From an uncultured Oscillospiraceae bacterium (GTDB lineage Bacteria; Bacillota; Clostridia; Oscillospirales; Ruminococcaceae): 44,661 bases of DNA. The stretch lies in NCBI GenBank assembly GCA_949295465.1, contig CASFKY010000076.1, positions 1-44,661 on the forward strand, in the 5' to 3' direction. The first letter of the stretch is position 1; each line of letters begins with the position of its first letter. Below the pieces are notes generated by a model that searched no databases, had not been told where the DNA came from, and was given only the letters and a program-made list of their open reading frames with translations. A program made the translations under genes and the position numbers. This document shows positions 23,527-31,291 of this stretch, piece after piece.

Positions 23527-23557
23527 TTGCGTATACCGTAGGGGTATACTGTATATT
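23527..23557 (+). promoter_or_regulatory. MerR-type promoter with 19-base spacer and dyad operator (YfcC gene)
   Basis: TTGCGT (23527-23532) and TATATT (23552-23557) are 19 bases apart, the overlong spacing that MerR activators correct by twisting DNA. The spacer holds the perfect dyad GTATACC-N5-GGTATAC (23531-23549). It lies directly after the MerR gene and 86 bases before the carrier gene. Confidence 0.8.
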
Positions 23558-23642
23558 TATGTAAAATCATTGGATAAAAATACATGGCGTCCCGGCCTTT
23601 GCGGCAAAAGAGGGCGGGGCCGCCTTTGCAGGAGGGAACACA

Positions 23643-25040
23643 ATGGAAAAGAAAAAGAGATGGCAGGTGCCCCACACCTATGTCATCGTGATGGCTTTTG
23701 TGATTTTTATGGCGCTGCTCACCTATGTGGTGCCGGGGGGCGAGTACGCCCGGGTCTATGACCCGGCGGCGGACCGGGAGCTGGTGGACCCCAACAGCTT
23801 TACCTATGTGGAAAACCAGCCGGTCACCCTCATGCAGTTTCTGGTCTCCATCACCCAGGGCATGCAGCAGGCGGGGGACGTGATCTTCTTCGTCTTCATC
23901 ATCGGCGGCGCCATGGAAATCCTCAACGCCACCGGGGCCATCAATCGGACCGTGGCCTCCCTTTCGGGCAAGAGCATTATCCAGAAAGCCTTTGTGCCCA
24001 TCTTTGCGCTTATCTTTGCCATCGGCGGCGCCACCTTCGGCGTGTCGGACGAGCTGGTGATCTTTGCCCCCATCGGCATCACCATTGCCCATGCCCTGGG
24101 CTACGACGCCCTGGTGGGGCTGGCTACCATCGCCCTGGGGGCGGCGGTGGGCTTCAACGCCGGGTTCTTCAACCCCTTCTCCACCAGCATTGCCCAGACC
24201 ATTGCCGAGCTGCCCATCTACTCCGGCCTGGAATACCGGCTCATCATCTTCGTGGCCATGTTTTTGGTGACGGTGTGGTACATTGAGCGTTATGCCCGGC
24301 GCATCAAATCCAAGCCCTCGGACAGCTTTGTGGCCCAGTGCCCCTGCGAAACCGAAAAGGGCGACTTCAATGTGGCTGAGATCGGCCACGCCACCGGCCG
24401 GGACAAACTGATTCTTCTGATCCTGTTCGGCGGCATCGGCGTGATGGTATACGGGGTCTTCAACCTGGGCTGGTATATCGACGAGATGTCCGGCGTATTC
24501 ATCGCCGTGGGCATCCTGGCCGGCTTTGTGGGAGGCATGGGCCCCAGCAAGATCGCCAAGGTCTTTGTGGACGGCGCCGCTTCCCTCACCTTCGGGGCTC
24601 TGGTCACCGGCTTTGCCAAGGCCATTGTCATCGTGATGGAAGATGGCATGATCATGGACACCATCATCCATGCCCTGGGCGGCGTCGTCACTGCCCTGCC
24701 CACCTCTCTGGCGGTGCTGGGCATGTATATGATCCAGATCATCATCAACTTCTTCATCCCCTCCTCCACCGGCCAGGCCGCGGTGGTCATGCCCATCATG
24801 ATCCCCCTGGCCGACATCGCCAATATCACCCGCCAGACCGCCGTGCTGGCATTCCAGTTCGGGGACGGATTCTCCAACTCCATCATCCCCACCTCCTCGG
24901 TGCTCATGTCCTATCTGGCGGTCTCCCGCATCCCCTACGAAAAGTGGGTCAAATTCATTTGGCCCCTCATGCTGATCTGGATCGGGATGGGCGCGGTCTT
25001 CCTGATCATCGCCAATCTCATGCACTACGGGCCGTTCTGA
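23643..25040 (+). CDS. YfcC/DcuC-type membrane carrier
   Basis: The 465-residue protein has 11-12 helices and the YfcC pattern: N-terminal PHTYVIVMAFVIFMALLTYVVPGGEY-like helix, FFVFIIGGAMEILNATGA, the re-entrant GGATFGVSDELVIFAPI, GFNAGFFNPFSTSIAQ, and a mirror-image second half with PSSTGQAAVVMPIM and FQFGDGFSNSIIPTS. These repeats with NPF/NS motifs belong to the DcuC superfamily; YfcC members are usually linked to amino acid or peptide uptake. GCAGGAGGG precedes ATG 23643. Its MerR-type promoter ties it to the aminotransferase, so it may import that enzyme's amino acid. Confidence 0.88.
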   Translation: MEKKKRWQVPHTYVIVMAFVIFMALLTYVVPGGEYARVYDPAADRELVDPNSFTYVENQPVTLMQFLVSITQGMQQAGDVIFFVFIIGGAMEILNATGAINRTVASLSGKSIIQKAFVPIFALIFAIGGATFGVSDELVIFAPIGITIAHALGYDALVGLATIALGAAVGFNAGFFNPFSTSIAQTIAELPIYSGLEYRLIIFVAMFLVTVWYIERYARRIKSKPSDSFVAQCPCETEKGDFNVAEIGHATGRDKLILLILFGGIGVMVYGVFNLGWYIDEMSGVFIAVGILAGFVGGMGPSKIAKVFVDGAASLTFGALVTGFAKAIVIVMEDGMIMDTIIHALGGVVTALPTSLAVLGMYMIQIIINFFIPSSTGQAAVVMPIMIPLADIANITRQTAVLAFQFGDGFSNSIIPTSSVLMSYLAVSRIPYEKWVKFIWPLMLIWIGMGAVFLIIANLMHYGPF

Positions 25041-25070
25041 GTTCTGCCAAGGCCCTTTGTTCCATACCAA

Positions 25071-25110
25071 ACAGGCGGCCTGCCTCCGGGCGGGCCGCCT
25101 GTTTTTGTTT
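25071..25110 (+). terminator. Terminator after the YfcC gene
   Basis: A 14-base-pair stem (25071-25084 with 25089-25102, loop TCCG) leads into TTTTTGTTTTTT. Confidence 0.93.
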
Positions 25111-25198
25111 TTTGCAAAAAATCAGACCTCTCTGAAAAATTCCGCCCTTTTCGGGGATATTCCCGTTGAAAAGCTTTTCAGCAAGGAGATGAGAACCC

Positions 25199-25675
25199 AT
25201 GAATCAGGACGAGTTTCTTGCCCTGGCCTGCGCCCATATGGACGAGGTGTTCCGGCTGGCTTTCAGCTGCCTGAAAAGCCGTGCGGACGCGGAAGACGTG
25301 ACCCAGACGGTGCTGCTGCGGCTGTACGAGCGGAACAACCCCTTTGAGGGGGAGGACCACCCCAGGCACTGGCTGATCCGGGTCACCCTCAATGAGTGCA
25401 AAAAATACTGGCGCTCCCCCTGGCGGCACACCGAGGATTTTTCTGACTACGCCAACACCCTGGTCTTTGAGCAGCCCCAAAACGGCGAGCTCTTTGAGGC
25501 GGTGATGGGGCTGGACGCCAAATACCGGGTGGTCGTCTTTTTGTATTACTACGAGGGATATACCCTGCAAGAGATCGCCTCGGCCCTGAAGCTTCCCCGG
25601 GCCACCGTGGGCACCCGGCTGAGCCGGGCCAGGCAACAGCTGCGCAAGATCTTATCAGAGGAGGTTGTTCCATGA
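25199..25675 (+). CDS. ECF-type RNA polymerase sigma factor
   Basis: The 158-residue protein has sigma region 2 (VFRLAFSCLKSRADAEDVTQTVLLRLYE, about 17-45) and region 4 with its helix-turn-helix (LQEIASALKLPRATVGTRLSRARQQL, about 122-147), and nothing else, as in SigM/SigW-like factors. It redirects RNA polymerase to a stress or envelope regulon. ATG 25199 has GCAAGGAG upstream. Its TGA overlaps the ATG of the next gene (ATGA), the usual linkage with an anti-sigma factor. I could not identify a self-controlled ECF promoter with confidence. Confidence 0.92.
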   Translation: MNQDEFLALACAHMDEVFRLAFSCLKSRADAEDVTQTVLLRLYERNNPFEGEDHPRHWLIRVTLNECKKYWRSPWRHTEDFSDYANTLVFEQPQNGELFEAVMGLDAKYRVVVFLYYYEGYTLQEIASALKLPRATVGTRLSRARQQLRKILSEEVVP

Positions 25676-26589
25676 ATCGCTCTTTTCAGGATGCTTTTGC
25701 TCCCCTTCACGCCCCCCGGGACCTGCCCCAGAGGGTGCTGGCCGGCGCCCCGGTCCGGCGTCCCGCCCGCCTTTTGCGCACCGGGCTGCTGGCGGCCGCC
25801 CTGGCCGTGGCCCTCACCGCCACCGCCTGCGCCGCCGACTACTTCCTCAACCAGAGGGAGGTGTTCTTCTTTGACACCCTCCAGGCGCTGGCCCAAAAGC
25901 AGGCCGACGATGTGCCGGAAAATACCGCCATCGGGGTGGCCATGCCCTGCCCCGCCGAGGAAATCCCGGAGATGGAAACAGCCGCCCAGTATGTGGCCCG
26001 GGCCATGGAAAGGGGACTTCTGGGGGAGGAGACCTTCCTCTCCCAGACCGCCAGCAGCGACCCCCGTCAGGACGGCTGGGAAGAACAGGTGGTGCGGGAA
26101 TGTGAGGACGACTATTACGGCCCCATGACCGTCACCTACCAGACCGCCGATTTTTACGCCGAGGAGATGCCCCTGGCCGAGCCGGGCCCCTGGGACCTGC
26201 GGGCCCTGGCCCAGTGGATGACTCCCCAGGAGGGGGCCCAGATCCTGGTGGAAGGCCGCCGGCCGAAGGATGACGGGCTGGCCTGGGTACAGGCCCATCT
26301 GGGCTATGCCCTGCCCGAAGGCGGGTTCTTCAACCTGTCCTACTCCTTTGACCCCAACACCAATTACGGCAGCCAGCCGGAATATGTGCTGAGCAGCGCC
26401 TATGACCAGAGCGAGGTGTACACCACCCGGGATGACCGGCAGGCGCTGGTGCTGGCCTATGACGGCCAGGTCTGGGCCACAGCCGCCTATGGCAGCGGGA
26501 TGGTCTCGATCTACACCAACGGCTGCACCCTGGAACAGGTGGAAGAGATCCTGGACGAGCTGAACCTGGCCCTCCTGTTCCCCCTGTAA
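25672..26589 (+). CDS. Probable membrane anti-sigma factor
   Basis: The 305-residue protein has a short cytoplasmic N terminus (1-42) with FAPLHAPRDLPQRVLAG, the start pattern seen in Firmicutes anti-sigma proteins, one membrane helix (about 42-62) and a large outside domain (about 65-305). The N-terminal part should hold the sigma factor and the outer part sense a signal. The translational overlap with the sigma gene is the main evidence. The outer domain has no name I recognise. Confidence 0.72.
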   Translation: MNRSFQDAFAPLHAPRDLPQRVLAGAPVRRPARLLRTGLLAAALAVALTATACAADYFLNQREVFFFDTLQALAQKQADDVPENTAIGVAMPCPAEEIPEMETAAQYVARAMERGLLGEETFLSQTASSDPRQDGWEEQVVRECEDDYYGPMTVTYQTADFYAEEMPLAEPGPWDLRALAQWMTPQEGAQILVEGRRPKDDGLAWVQAHLGYALPEGGFFNLSYSFDPNTNYGSQPEYVLSSAYDQSEVYTTRDDRQALVLAYDGQVWATAAYGSGMVSIYTNGCTLEQVEEILDELNLALLFPL

Positions 26590-26605
26590 ATCCAACACCG
26601 CAAAA

Positions 26606-26646
26606 AGGCCTGCCCGGCCGGGGAAAATCCCCGGCCGGGCAGGCCT
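26606..26646 (+). terminator. Terminator of the sigma/anti-sigma operon
   Basis: A 19-base-pair stem (26606-26624 with 26628-26646, loop AAA) followed by CCCTTTG; the T run is short but the stem is very strong. Confidence 0.8.
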
Positions 26647-26659
26647 CCCTTTGTCACAA

Positions 26660-26707
26660 TAAAGAAAAAAGCACAACACAGCGGCATTGAACGCTGTGTT
26701 GTGCTTT
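26660..26707 (-). terminator. Terminator of the serine tRNA transcript
   Basis: A perfect 16-base-pair stem (26707-26692 with 26683-26668) leads, on the minus strand, into TTTTTTCTTT. It begins at the last base of the first tRNA's CCA end. Confidence 0.92.
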
Positions 26708-26797
26708 GGCGGAGTAAGAGAGATTTGAACTCTCGCGGCCATTGCTGACCCTACGCCCTTAGCAGGGGCGCCTCTTCGACCTCTTGAGTATTACTCC
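26707..26797 (-). tRNA. tRNA-Ser (anticodon GCT)
   Basis: Acceptor arms GGAGTAA/TTACTCC pair over seven bases, discriminator G and CCA are encoded, the anticodon loop is CTGCTAA on a CGCCC/GGGCG stem, and a long variable arm marks a class II tRNA. It reads AGC/AGT serine codons. Confidence 0.95.
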
Positions 26798-26850
26798 AGA
26801 GCAAAGTGCTGTTCACCTATGCAATTGTACACCTGCAACGCGGCAAAAAA

Positions 26851-26939
26851 TGGCGGAGAGAGCGGGATTCGAACCCGCGGCTCATTGCTGAGTCACTGGT
26901 TTTCAAGACCAGCTCCATAAACCACTCGGACATCTCTCC
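26851..26939 (-). tRNA. tRNA-Ser (anticodon TGA)
   Basis: Acceptor arms GGAGAGA/TCTCTCC pair fully, CCA is encoded, the anticodon loop CTTGAAA sits on a CTGGT/ACCAG stem, and a long variable arm is present. It reads TCN codons, mainly TCA/TCG. It is the first gene of a two-tRNA transcript. Confidence 0.95.
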
Positions 26940-26979
26940 TTAGTGGCCGCCGGGACGCCTCGCCCGTGATGCGTAATAT

Positions 26980-27008
26980 ATTATACTGGATTTAAGGGGT
27001 ACTGTCAA
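26980..27008 (-). promoter_or_regulatory. Consensus promoter of the serine tRNA genes
   Basis: On the minus strand TTGACA (27008-27003), 17-base spacer, TATAAT (26985-26980): a perfect SigA promoter, fitting stable RNA genes. Confidence 0.92.
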
Positions 27009-27056
27009 GCATTTTCCCGCGCCTTTTCTGGCCGGCAGGCCGGCCGGGAGCGGTTT

Positions 27057-28484
27057 TCAGCTCTCCGGCCGCAGCTGCCGGCGTCTCCGCCGCTGGGCGG
27101 AAGAGGGGATCTCCAGTTCCTGCCGGTATTTGGCCACGGTGCGCCGGCTGATCTCCATCCCTTTTTGGGCCAGCACCTGGGCCAGCGCCTCGTCAGAGAG
27201 GGGCTTTTGGGGGTCCTCCGCCTCCACCAGGGCCCGCAGCTGCAATTTGACGCTGGCGGGGGTCAGCCCGCTGCCGGCGCTGCCGGGCAGCGCCACGCTG
27301 AACAGGCTGCGCAGCGGCAGCACTCCGCCGCCGAAGCTGAGATATTTGCCCTGCACGGCCCGGCTCACGGTGGACACATTCATCCCCAGCCGCTCGGCCA
27401 CCTGCTCCATGGTGAGGGGGGCCAGCGGCGCCGCCGAGAGGAAGTACTCCTTCTGCCCTTCCAGCACGCAGTTCAGGATTCTTTGCAGGGTGCTCTTGCG
27501 GTTTTCCAGCCCCTGGATCAGATCCCCCGCCGCAGCCAGATGGCTCTTGAGATAGGCGGCAGAGCCCGGGTCCCGGGATTCCCGCAGCAGCCGGCAGTTT
27601 TCCTCGTCCAGCCGGGCCCGGGGCTCCAGGGCGCTGTTCAGCTCGGCCGTCAGCCCTGTCCGGGTGCGCCGCACCGTGGCGTCGGGCAGGATGTAGTGGG
27701 TGGGGCCGGAGGCGCCGTACCCCCGTGCGGGCAGGGGTTCCAGGGCGGCCACCGCCGCGGCCGCCGCTCGCACCCGGGCGGGGGAGGCCTTGAGCAATTT
27801 TTCCAGCCCGGCCATGTCGTGCCTCGCCAGCAGGGGCAGCCCCTCCTTCACCAGGGTGAGGGTGTCGGCGTTAAAATCCTTGCCCCGGGCCAGCTGCAAA
27901 ATCAGACACTCCTGCAAACTGCGGGCTCCCACCCCCGCCGGCTGGAGGGACTGCAAAAAATACAGCGCCTGCTCGGCGGCAAATACGGTGCAGCCCATCT
28001 CCCGGGCCAATTCTTCCAGGGGAAAATCCAGGTAGCCGTCCCCGTTGAGGCAGTCGATGAGATAGCGGCAGATCTCCTCGGTCTGGCGGGGCAGCCCCAG
28101 GCCCAGCAGCTGCTCATTGAGCACGTCGGACAGCTTTTCCTCCCGGGCAGAGCGGTCGGCCAGCTCGCCCGCGTCCAGCGGCTGCTCCTCATCGGCGCGG
28201 CGCTGGGAGCCGCCGGTCTGCCAGTGCCCCGCCCAGGGCTCGGCCGAACCAAAGAAGTCCTCGGGATTGTGAGGGTTGTCCGGCTCAAAGCCCTCCTCCC
28301 GCTCGGGCACCAGGGCTACCTCCCCCTCCGGGCAGTCCACCTCCAGCAGCGGATTTTCCGCTGCCGCCTCGGTGACATACTCCCGCAGTTCCAACAGGGG
28401 CAGTTGCAGGATGTGCAGGCTCTGCCGCATGGCCTGGGTCAGCATCAGCTGCTGGGTCTGTTTCTGGCTCTGGCGGATCTCCAC
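27057..28484 (-). CDS. rpoN: RNA polymerase sigma-54 factor
   Basis: The 475-residue protein has the Gln/Leu-rich region I (SQKQTQQLMLTQAMRQSLHI-like start, residues 5-25, which contacts activators), an acidic linker (about 50-110), the core-binding domain and a C-terminal RpoN box (SRRTVAKYRQEL) that reads the -24 element. Length is normal. GTG 28484 is chosen because GGGGG lies 8 bases upstream and the longer frame to 28670 crosses the promoter. It transcribes genes that need an AAA+ activator; no such activator gene is in the window. Confidence 0.92.
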   Translation of the reverse strand: MEIRQSQKQTQQLMLTQAMRQSLHILQLPLLELREYVTEAAAENPLLEVDCPEGEVALVPEREEGFEPDNPHNPEDFFGSAEPWAGHWQTGGSQRRADEEQPLDAGELADRSAREEKLSDVLNEQLLGLGLPRQTEEICRYLIDCLNGDGYLDFPLEELAREMGCTVFAAEQALYFLQSLQPAGVGARSLQECLILQLARGKDFNADTLTLVKEGLPLLARHDMAGLEKLLKASPARVRAAAAAVAALEPLPARGYGASGPTHYILPDATVRRTRTGLTAELNSALEPRARLDEENCRLLRESRDPGSAAYLKSHLAAAGDLIQGLENRKSTLQRILNCVLEGQKEYFLSAAPLAPLTMEQVAERLGMNVSTVSRAVQGKYLSFGGGVLPLRSLFSVALPGSAGSGLTPASVKLQLRALVEAEDPQKPLSDEALAQVLAQKGMEISRRTVAKYRQELEIPSSAQRRRRRQLRPES

Positions 28485-28536
28485 CCTGTCTGCCCCCTTA
28501 TCACACAAAATTTCGCGGAAGTTCGCATTCTGATGT

Positions 28537-28566
28537 ATTATACCATGGGAGGCAGGCTTTGGTAAA
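28537..28566 (-). promoter_or_regulatory. Promoter of rpoN
   Basis: On the minus strand TTTACC (28566-28561), 18-base spacer ending in TGG and TATAAT (28542-28537), an extended -10 promoter giving a leader of about 45 bases. Beyond it, 28567-28828 is AT-rich sequence in which I see no convincing gene. Confidence 0.65.
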
Positions 28567-28828
28567 GCCGACAAAACGCCCGATTTCGTCCCTTCCGAAG
28601 AAGGCAAAACACCGATTTTCTCCTCTTTTGAGGCGGACTCTTTTGGAAATGACGACGATTTGCGGGACAAAGAGGGCTTTTTCTGCCTTCTTTGAGAATT
28701 TTTTCTGTAAAGGCAGCGGCCGCCCTGGCTTTTTACAAATGGGGGTAAAGTTTATTTTCGTTTTGTTGTCCTGATTTTTGTTCAATTTTTAATGAATATT
28801 TTAAAGTTTTTGGCGTATTTTATATTAC

Positions 28829-28857
28829 TTGACAAACTTTTTTGGCCCTGTTATAGT
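28829..28857 (+). promoter_or_regulatory. Promoter of the aspartate aminotransferase gene
   Basis: TTGACA (28829-28834), 17-base spacer, TATAGT (28852-28857): near-consensus SigA promoter. Confidence 0.85.
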
Positions 28858-28861
28858 TTTT

Positions 28862-28893
28862 GTGCTGCCTGTTAAATTCCAGACAGGCAGCAC
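28862..28893 (+). other. Stem-loop at the 5' end of the aminotransferase mRNA
   Basis: A perfect 11-base-pair stem (28862-28872 with 28883-28893, 10-base loop) starts at about the first transcribed base and has no T run. Such 5'-end hairpins can protect mRNA from decay. The lrgA mRNA begins the same way. Confidence 0.7.
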
Positions 28894-28927
28894 CATATAT
28901 ATTAAGAGAAATAGGAAGTGTGTGTGC

Positions 28928-30124
28928 ATGAAGATCTCCAGCCGTATCCGCAATATCACCCCTTCTGCCACCGTGGCCATCACCGGCCGCGTGGCCGCCC
29001 TGAAAAAAGAGGGCGTGAACGTCATCAATTTCGGTGTGGGCGAGCCTGATTTTGCCACACCCGACCATGTGGGCGAGGCCGGCAAGGCCGCCATTGACCA
29101 GCACAAAACCCATTACACCGCGGTGGCCGGCATCCTGGAGCTGCGCCAGGCCATCTGCAAGAAGCTCAAGGAGGACAACGGGGTGGAGTACACCCCCGAC
29201 CAGATCAGCGTGGGCACCGGCGCCAAGCAGCCCCTCTTCAACGCCCTGCTGGCCCTGTGCGAAAAGGGAGACGAGGTGATCCTGCCCACCCCCTGCTGGG
29301 TCAGCTATATCGAGATGATCAAGCTCACCGAGGCCACCCCCGTTCTGGTACCCACCCGGGAAGAGGAGGGCTTTGCCCTAGATGTGGACGCCATTGAGAA
29401 GGCTCTCACCCCCAACACCCGGGTGGTGCTGATCAACACCCCCAACAACCCCACCGGCGCGGTGTACAGCGAGGAGAGCCTGCGCCGGCTGGCGGCCCTG
29501 GCGGTGGAGCGGGACTTTGTGATCCTGGCCGACGAGATCTACGAAAAGCTGATCTACGGCCAGGCCAAGCACTTCAGCGTGGCCTCCATCTCCGAGGAAG
29601 TCAAAGAGCACACCGTCATCATCAACGGCGTGTCCAAGGCCTACGCCATGACCGGCTGGCGGCTGGGCTACGCGGCGGGCAGCACCCAGCTCATCAAGGG
29701 GATGAACGCCCTGCAAAGCCATGCCACCCACGCCCCCTGTTCCATTGCCCAGTATGCGTCCCTGGAGGCCTACACCGGCCCGCAGGACAGCGTGGAGGCC
29801 ATGCGCCAGGAGTTTGAGCGCCGCCGGGACTATCTGTTCGGCCGGCTGAACGCCATGCCCGGCGTGCGCTGCCCCCATGCGGACGGCGCCTTCTACCTGA
29901 TGCCCACCATCAGCGGGCTCTTTGGCAAAAAGACCCCCTCTGGCCAGGTGCTTCAGAACAGCGACGACGTGGCCGGCTACCTGCTGGACGAGGCCCGCAT
30001 TGCCGTGGCCCCCGGTGCGGCTTTTGAGGCGCCGGAGAGCATCCGCATCTCCTATGCCAACAGCATGGAGGAGCTGGTCCGGGGTATGGACCAGATGGAG
30101 GCCGCCCTGGGCAAGCTGGGCTGA
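28928..30124 (+). CDS. Aspartate aminotransferase-type PLP enzyme
   Basis: The 398-residue class I aminotransferase of the Ib type has NFGVGEPDFATP (about 34-45), GAKQPLFNAL, NTPNNPTGAVY, ADEIYEKLIYG with the cofactor Asp and Tyr, and the Schiff-base Lys in NGVSKAYAMTGWRLGY. It should convert aspartate and 2-oxoglutarate to oxaloacetate and glutamate, though prephenate or other acceptors are possible in this branch. AGGAAG is 9 bases before ATG 28928. It is a single-gene unit with its own strong promoter and terminator. Confidence 0.9.
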   Translation: MKISSRIRNITPSATVAITGRVAALKKEGVNVINFGVGEPDFATPDHVGEAGKAAIDQHKTHYTAVAGILELRQAICKKLKEDNGVEYTPDQISVGTGAKQPLFNALLALCEKGDEVILPTPCWVSYIEMIKLTEATPVLVPTREEEGFALDVDAIEKALTPNTRVVLINTPNNPTGAVYSEESLRRLAALAVERDFVILADEIYEKLIYGQAKHFSVASISEEVKEHTVIINGVSKAYAMTGWRLGYAAGSTQLIKGMNALQSHATHAPCSIAQYASLEAYTGPQDSVEAMRQEFERRRDYLFGRLNAMPGVRCPHADGAFYLMPTISGLFGKKTPSGQVLQNSDDVAGYLLDEARIAVAPGAAFEAPESIRISYANSMEELVRGMDQMEAALGKLG

Positions 30125-30160
30125 GCCTTTCACCTCTGTGCCGGATTCCCCTGCAAGACA

Positions 30161-30195
30161 AAAAGAGGCGGCCGGAATGGCCGCCTCTTTTTGTT
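30161..30195 (+). terminator. Terminator after the aspartate aminotransferase gene
   Basis: A 13-base-pair stem (30161-30173 with 30179-30191, loop GGAAT) with AAAA and TTTTT ends. Confidence 0.92.
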
Positions 30196-30366
30196 CTTGT
30201 TTTTCCGGGGAAAAAATTCGGGCGTTCCCGGCGGATCTTTCCGATCCATTTTAACCCTTTTCTTTTTTCCTTTTTTACTATACAATAAAAAGTATCATGC
30301 GTAAAGCGAGGCTTTTTCATTGTCTGTGTGACAAAGTCTCAATTACAGGGCAAAGGAGCAAATGCG

Positions 30367-31236
30367 ATGGACGCGGCAAAATGCGAAATCTTTCTGCGGG
30401 CGCTGGACCGGGGCAGCCTGTCCCGGGCGGCGGAAGAGCTGGGGTATACTCCCTCCGGCATCAGCCGCAGCATCGCGGCCCTGGAGGATGAGCTGGGCTT
30501 TTCCCTGCTGGTGCGCAGCCGGGCCGGAGTGGTGCCCACCGAAAACGGCCAGCGGATGGTGCCCCTCTTCCGCCAGTTTTTGTACTGGAACGAGCAGTGC
30601 CAGCAGGTGAGCGCCGAGATCCGGGGCATTGACAGGGGAACCATCACCATCGGGGCCAACTACAGCCTCTCCTACCACTGGCTGCCCGGCATCCTGGCCC
30701 GTTTTGAGGAAGAACACCCCAACATCCATGTACAGATCCTGGAGGGCTGCGGCCGGGACCTGCACAATTTTCTGGAAGAGCGGCGGGTAGATTTCTGCAT
30801 CTCCGCCTATCAGAAGGGCCCCTGGGACTGGCTGCCTCTCCAGGACGACGAACTGGCGGCCTGGCTGCCGGAGGACCATCCCCTGGCCAGCCTCAAGGCC
30901 TTTCCCCTGTCGGCCTTCAACGACCAGCCCTTCATCCTGACGCTGCCGGGCCGCAACACCGACACCGAGCAGCTGCTGGTGCGCAACGGGCTCAAGCCCC
31001 ACATCAAGTACACCACGGTGGACAGCTTTGCTGCCTATTCCATGGTGGAGGCGGGGCTGGGGCTCTCCATCAACAACGTGCTGATGGCCAAGAGCTGGGG
31101 CGGCCGGGTCAAAATTCTCCCGCTGGACCCGCCTCAGGTGCTCCATCTGGGGATTCTGGTGCCCAACCTGCGGGACGCCAGCCCCGCCGCCCGCAAGTGC
31201 ATCGAGTGCGTGCGGCAGGTCATCTCCTCTCTGTAA
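30367..31236 (+). CDS. LysR-family transcriptional regulator
   Basis: The 289-residue protein has a LysR helix-turn-helix (GSLSRAAEELGYTPSGISRSIAALEDELG, about residues 15-43) and the effector domain, with the linker helix between. ATG 30367 has AAAGGAG 8 bases upstream. It stands alone between terminators, on the same strand as the aminotransferase but separated from it, so its targets are probably elsewhere. The closest relatives by feel are the CysB/CynR-type regulators, but the ligand cannot be read. Confidence 0.9.
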   Translation: MDAAKCEIFLRALDRGSLSRAAEELGYTPSGISRSIAALEDELGFSLLVRSRAGVVPTENGQRMVPLFRQFLYWNEQCQQVSAEIRGIDRGTITIGANYSLSYHWLPGILARFEEEHPNIHVQILEGCGRDLHNFLEERRVDFCISAYQKGPWDWLPLQDDELAAWLPEDHPLASLKAFPLSAFNDQPFILTLPGRNTDTEQLLVRNGLKPHIKYTTVDSFAAYSMVEAGLGLSINNVLMAKSWGGRVKILPLDPPQVLHLGILVPNLRDASPAARKCIECVRQVISSL

Positions 31237-31241
31237 GCCCC

Positions 31242-31285
31242 AAAGGGCCGGGGCCTTCGGAAAGATCCGAGGGCTCCGGTCCTTT
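31242..31285. terminator. Terminator between the LysR gene and the sensor kinase gene
   Basis: An imperfect long hairpin (AAAGG...CCTTT ends, inner TTCGG/CCGA stem) lies between the convergent genes. Confidence 0.6.
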
Positions 31286-31291
31286 GTATGT

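Noticed and set aside
28501-28785. Small Lys-rich frame (94 codons) upstream of rpoN
   Set aside because: It covers the rpoN promoter, lacks a ribosome site and has no recognisable features.
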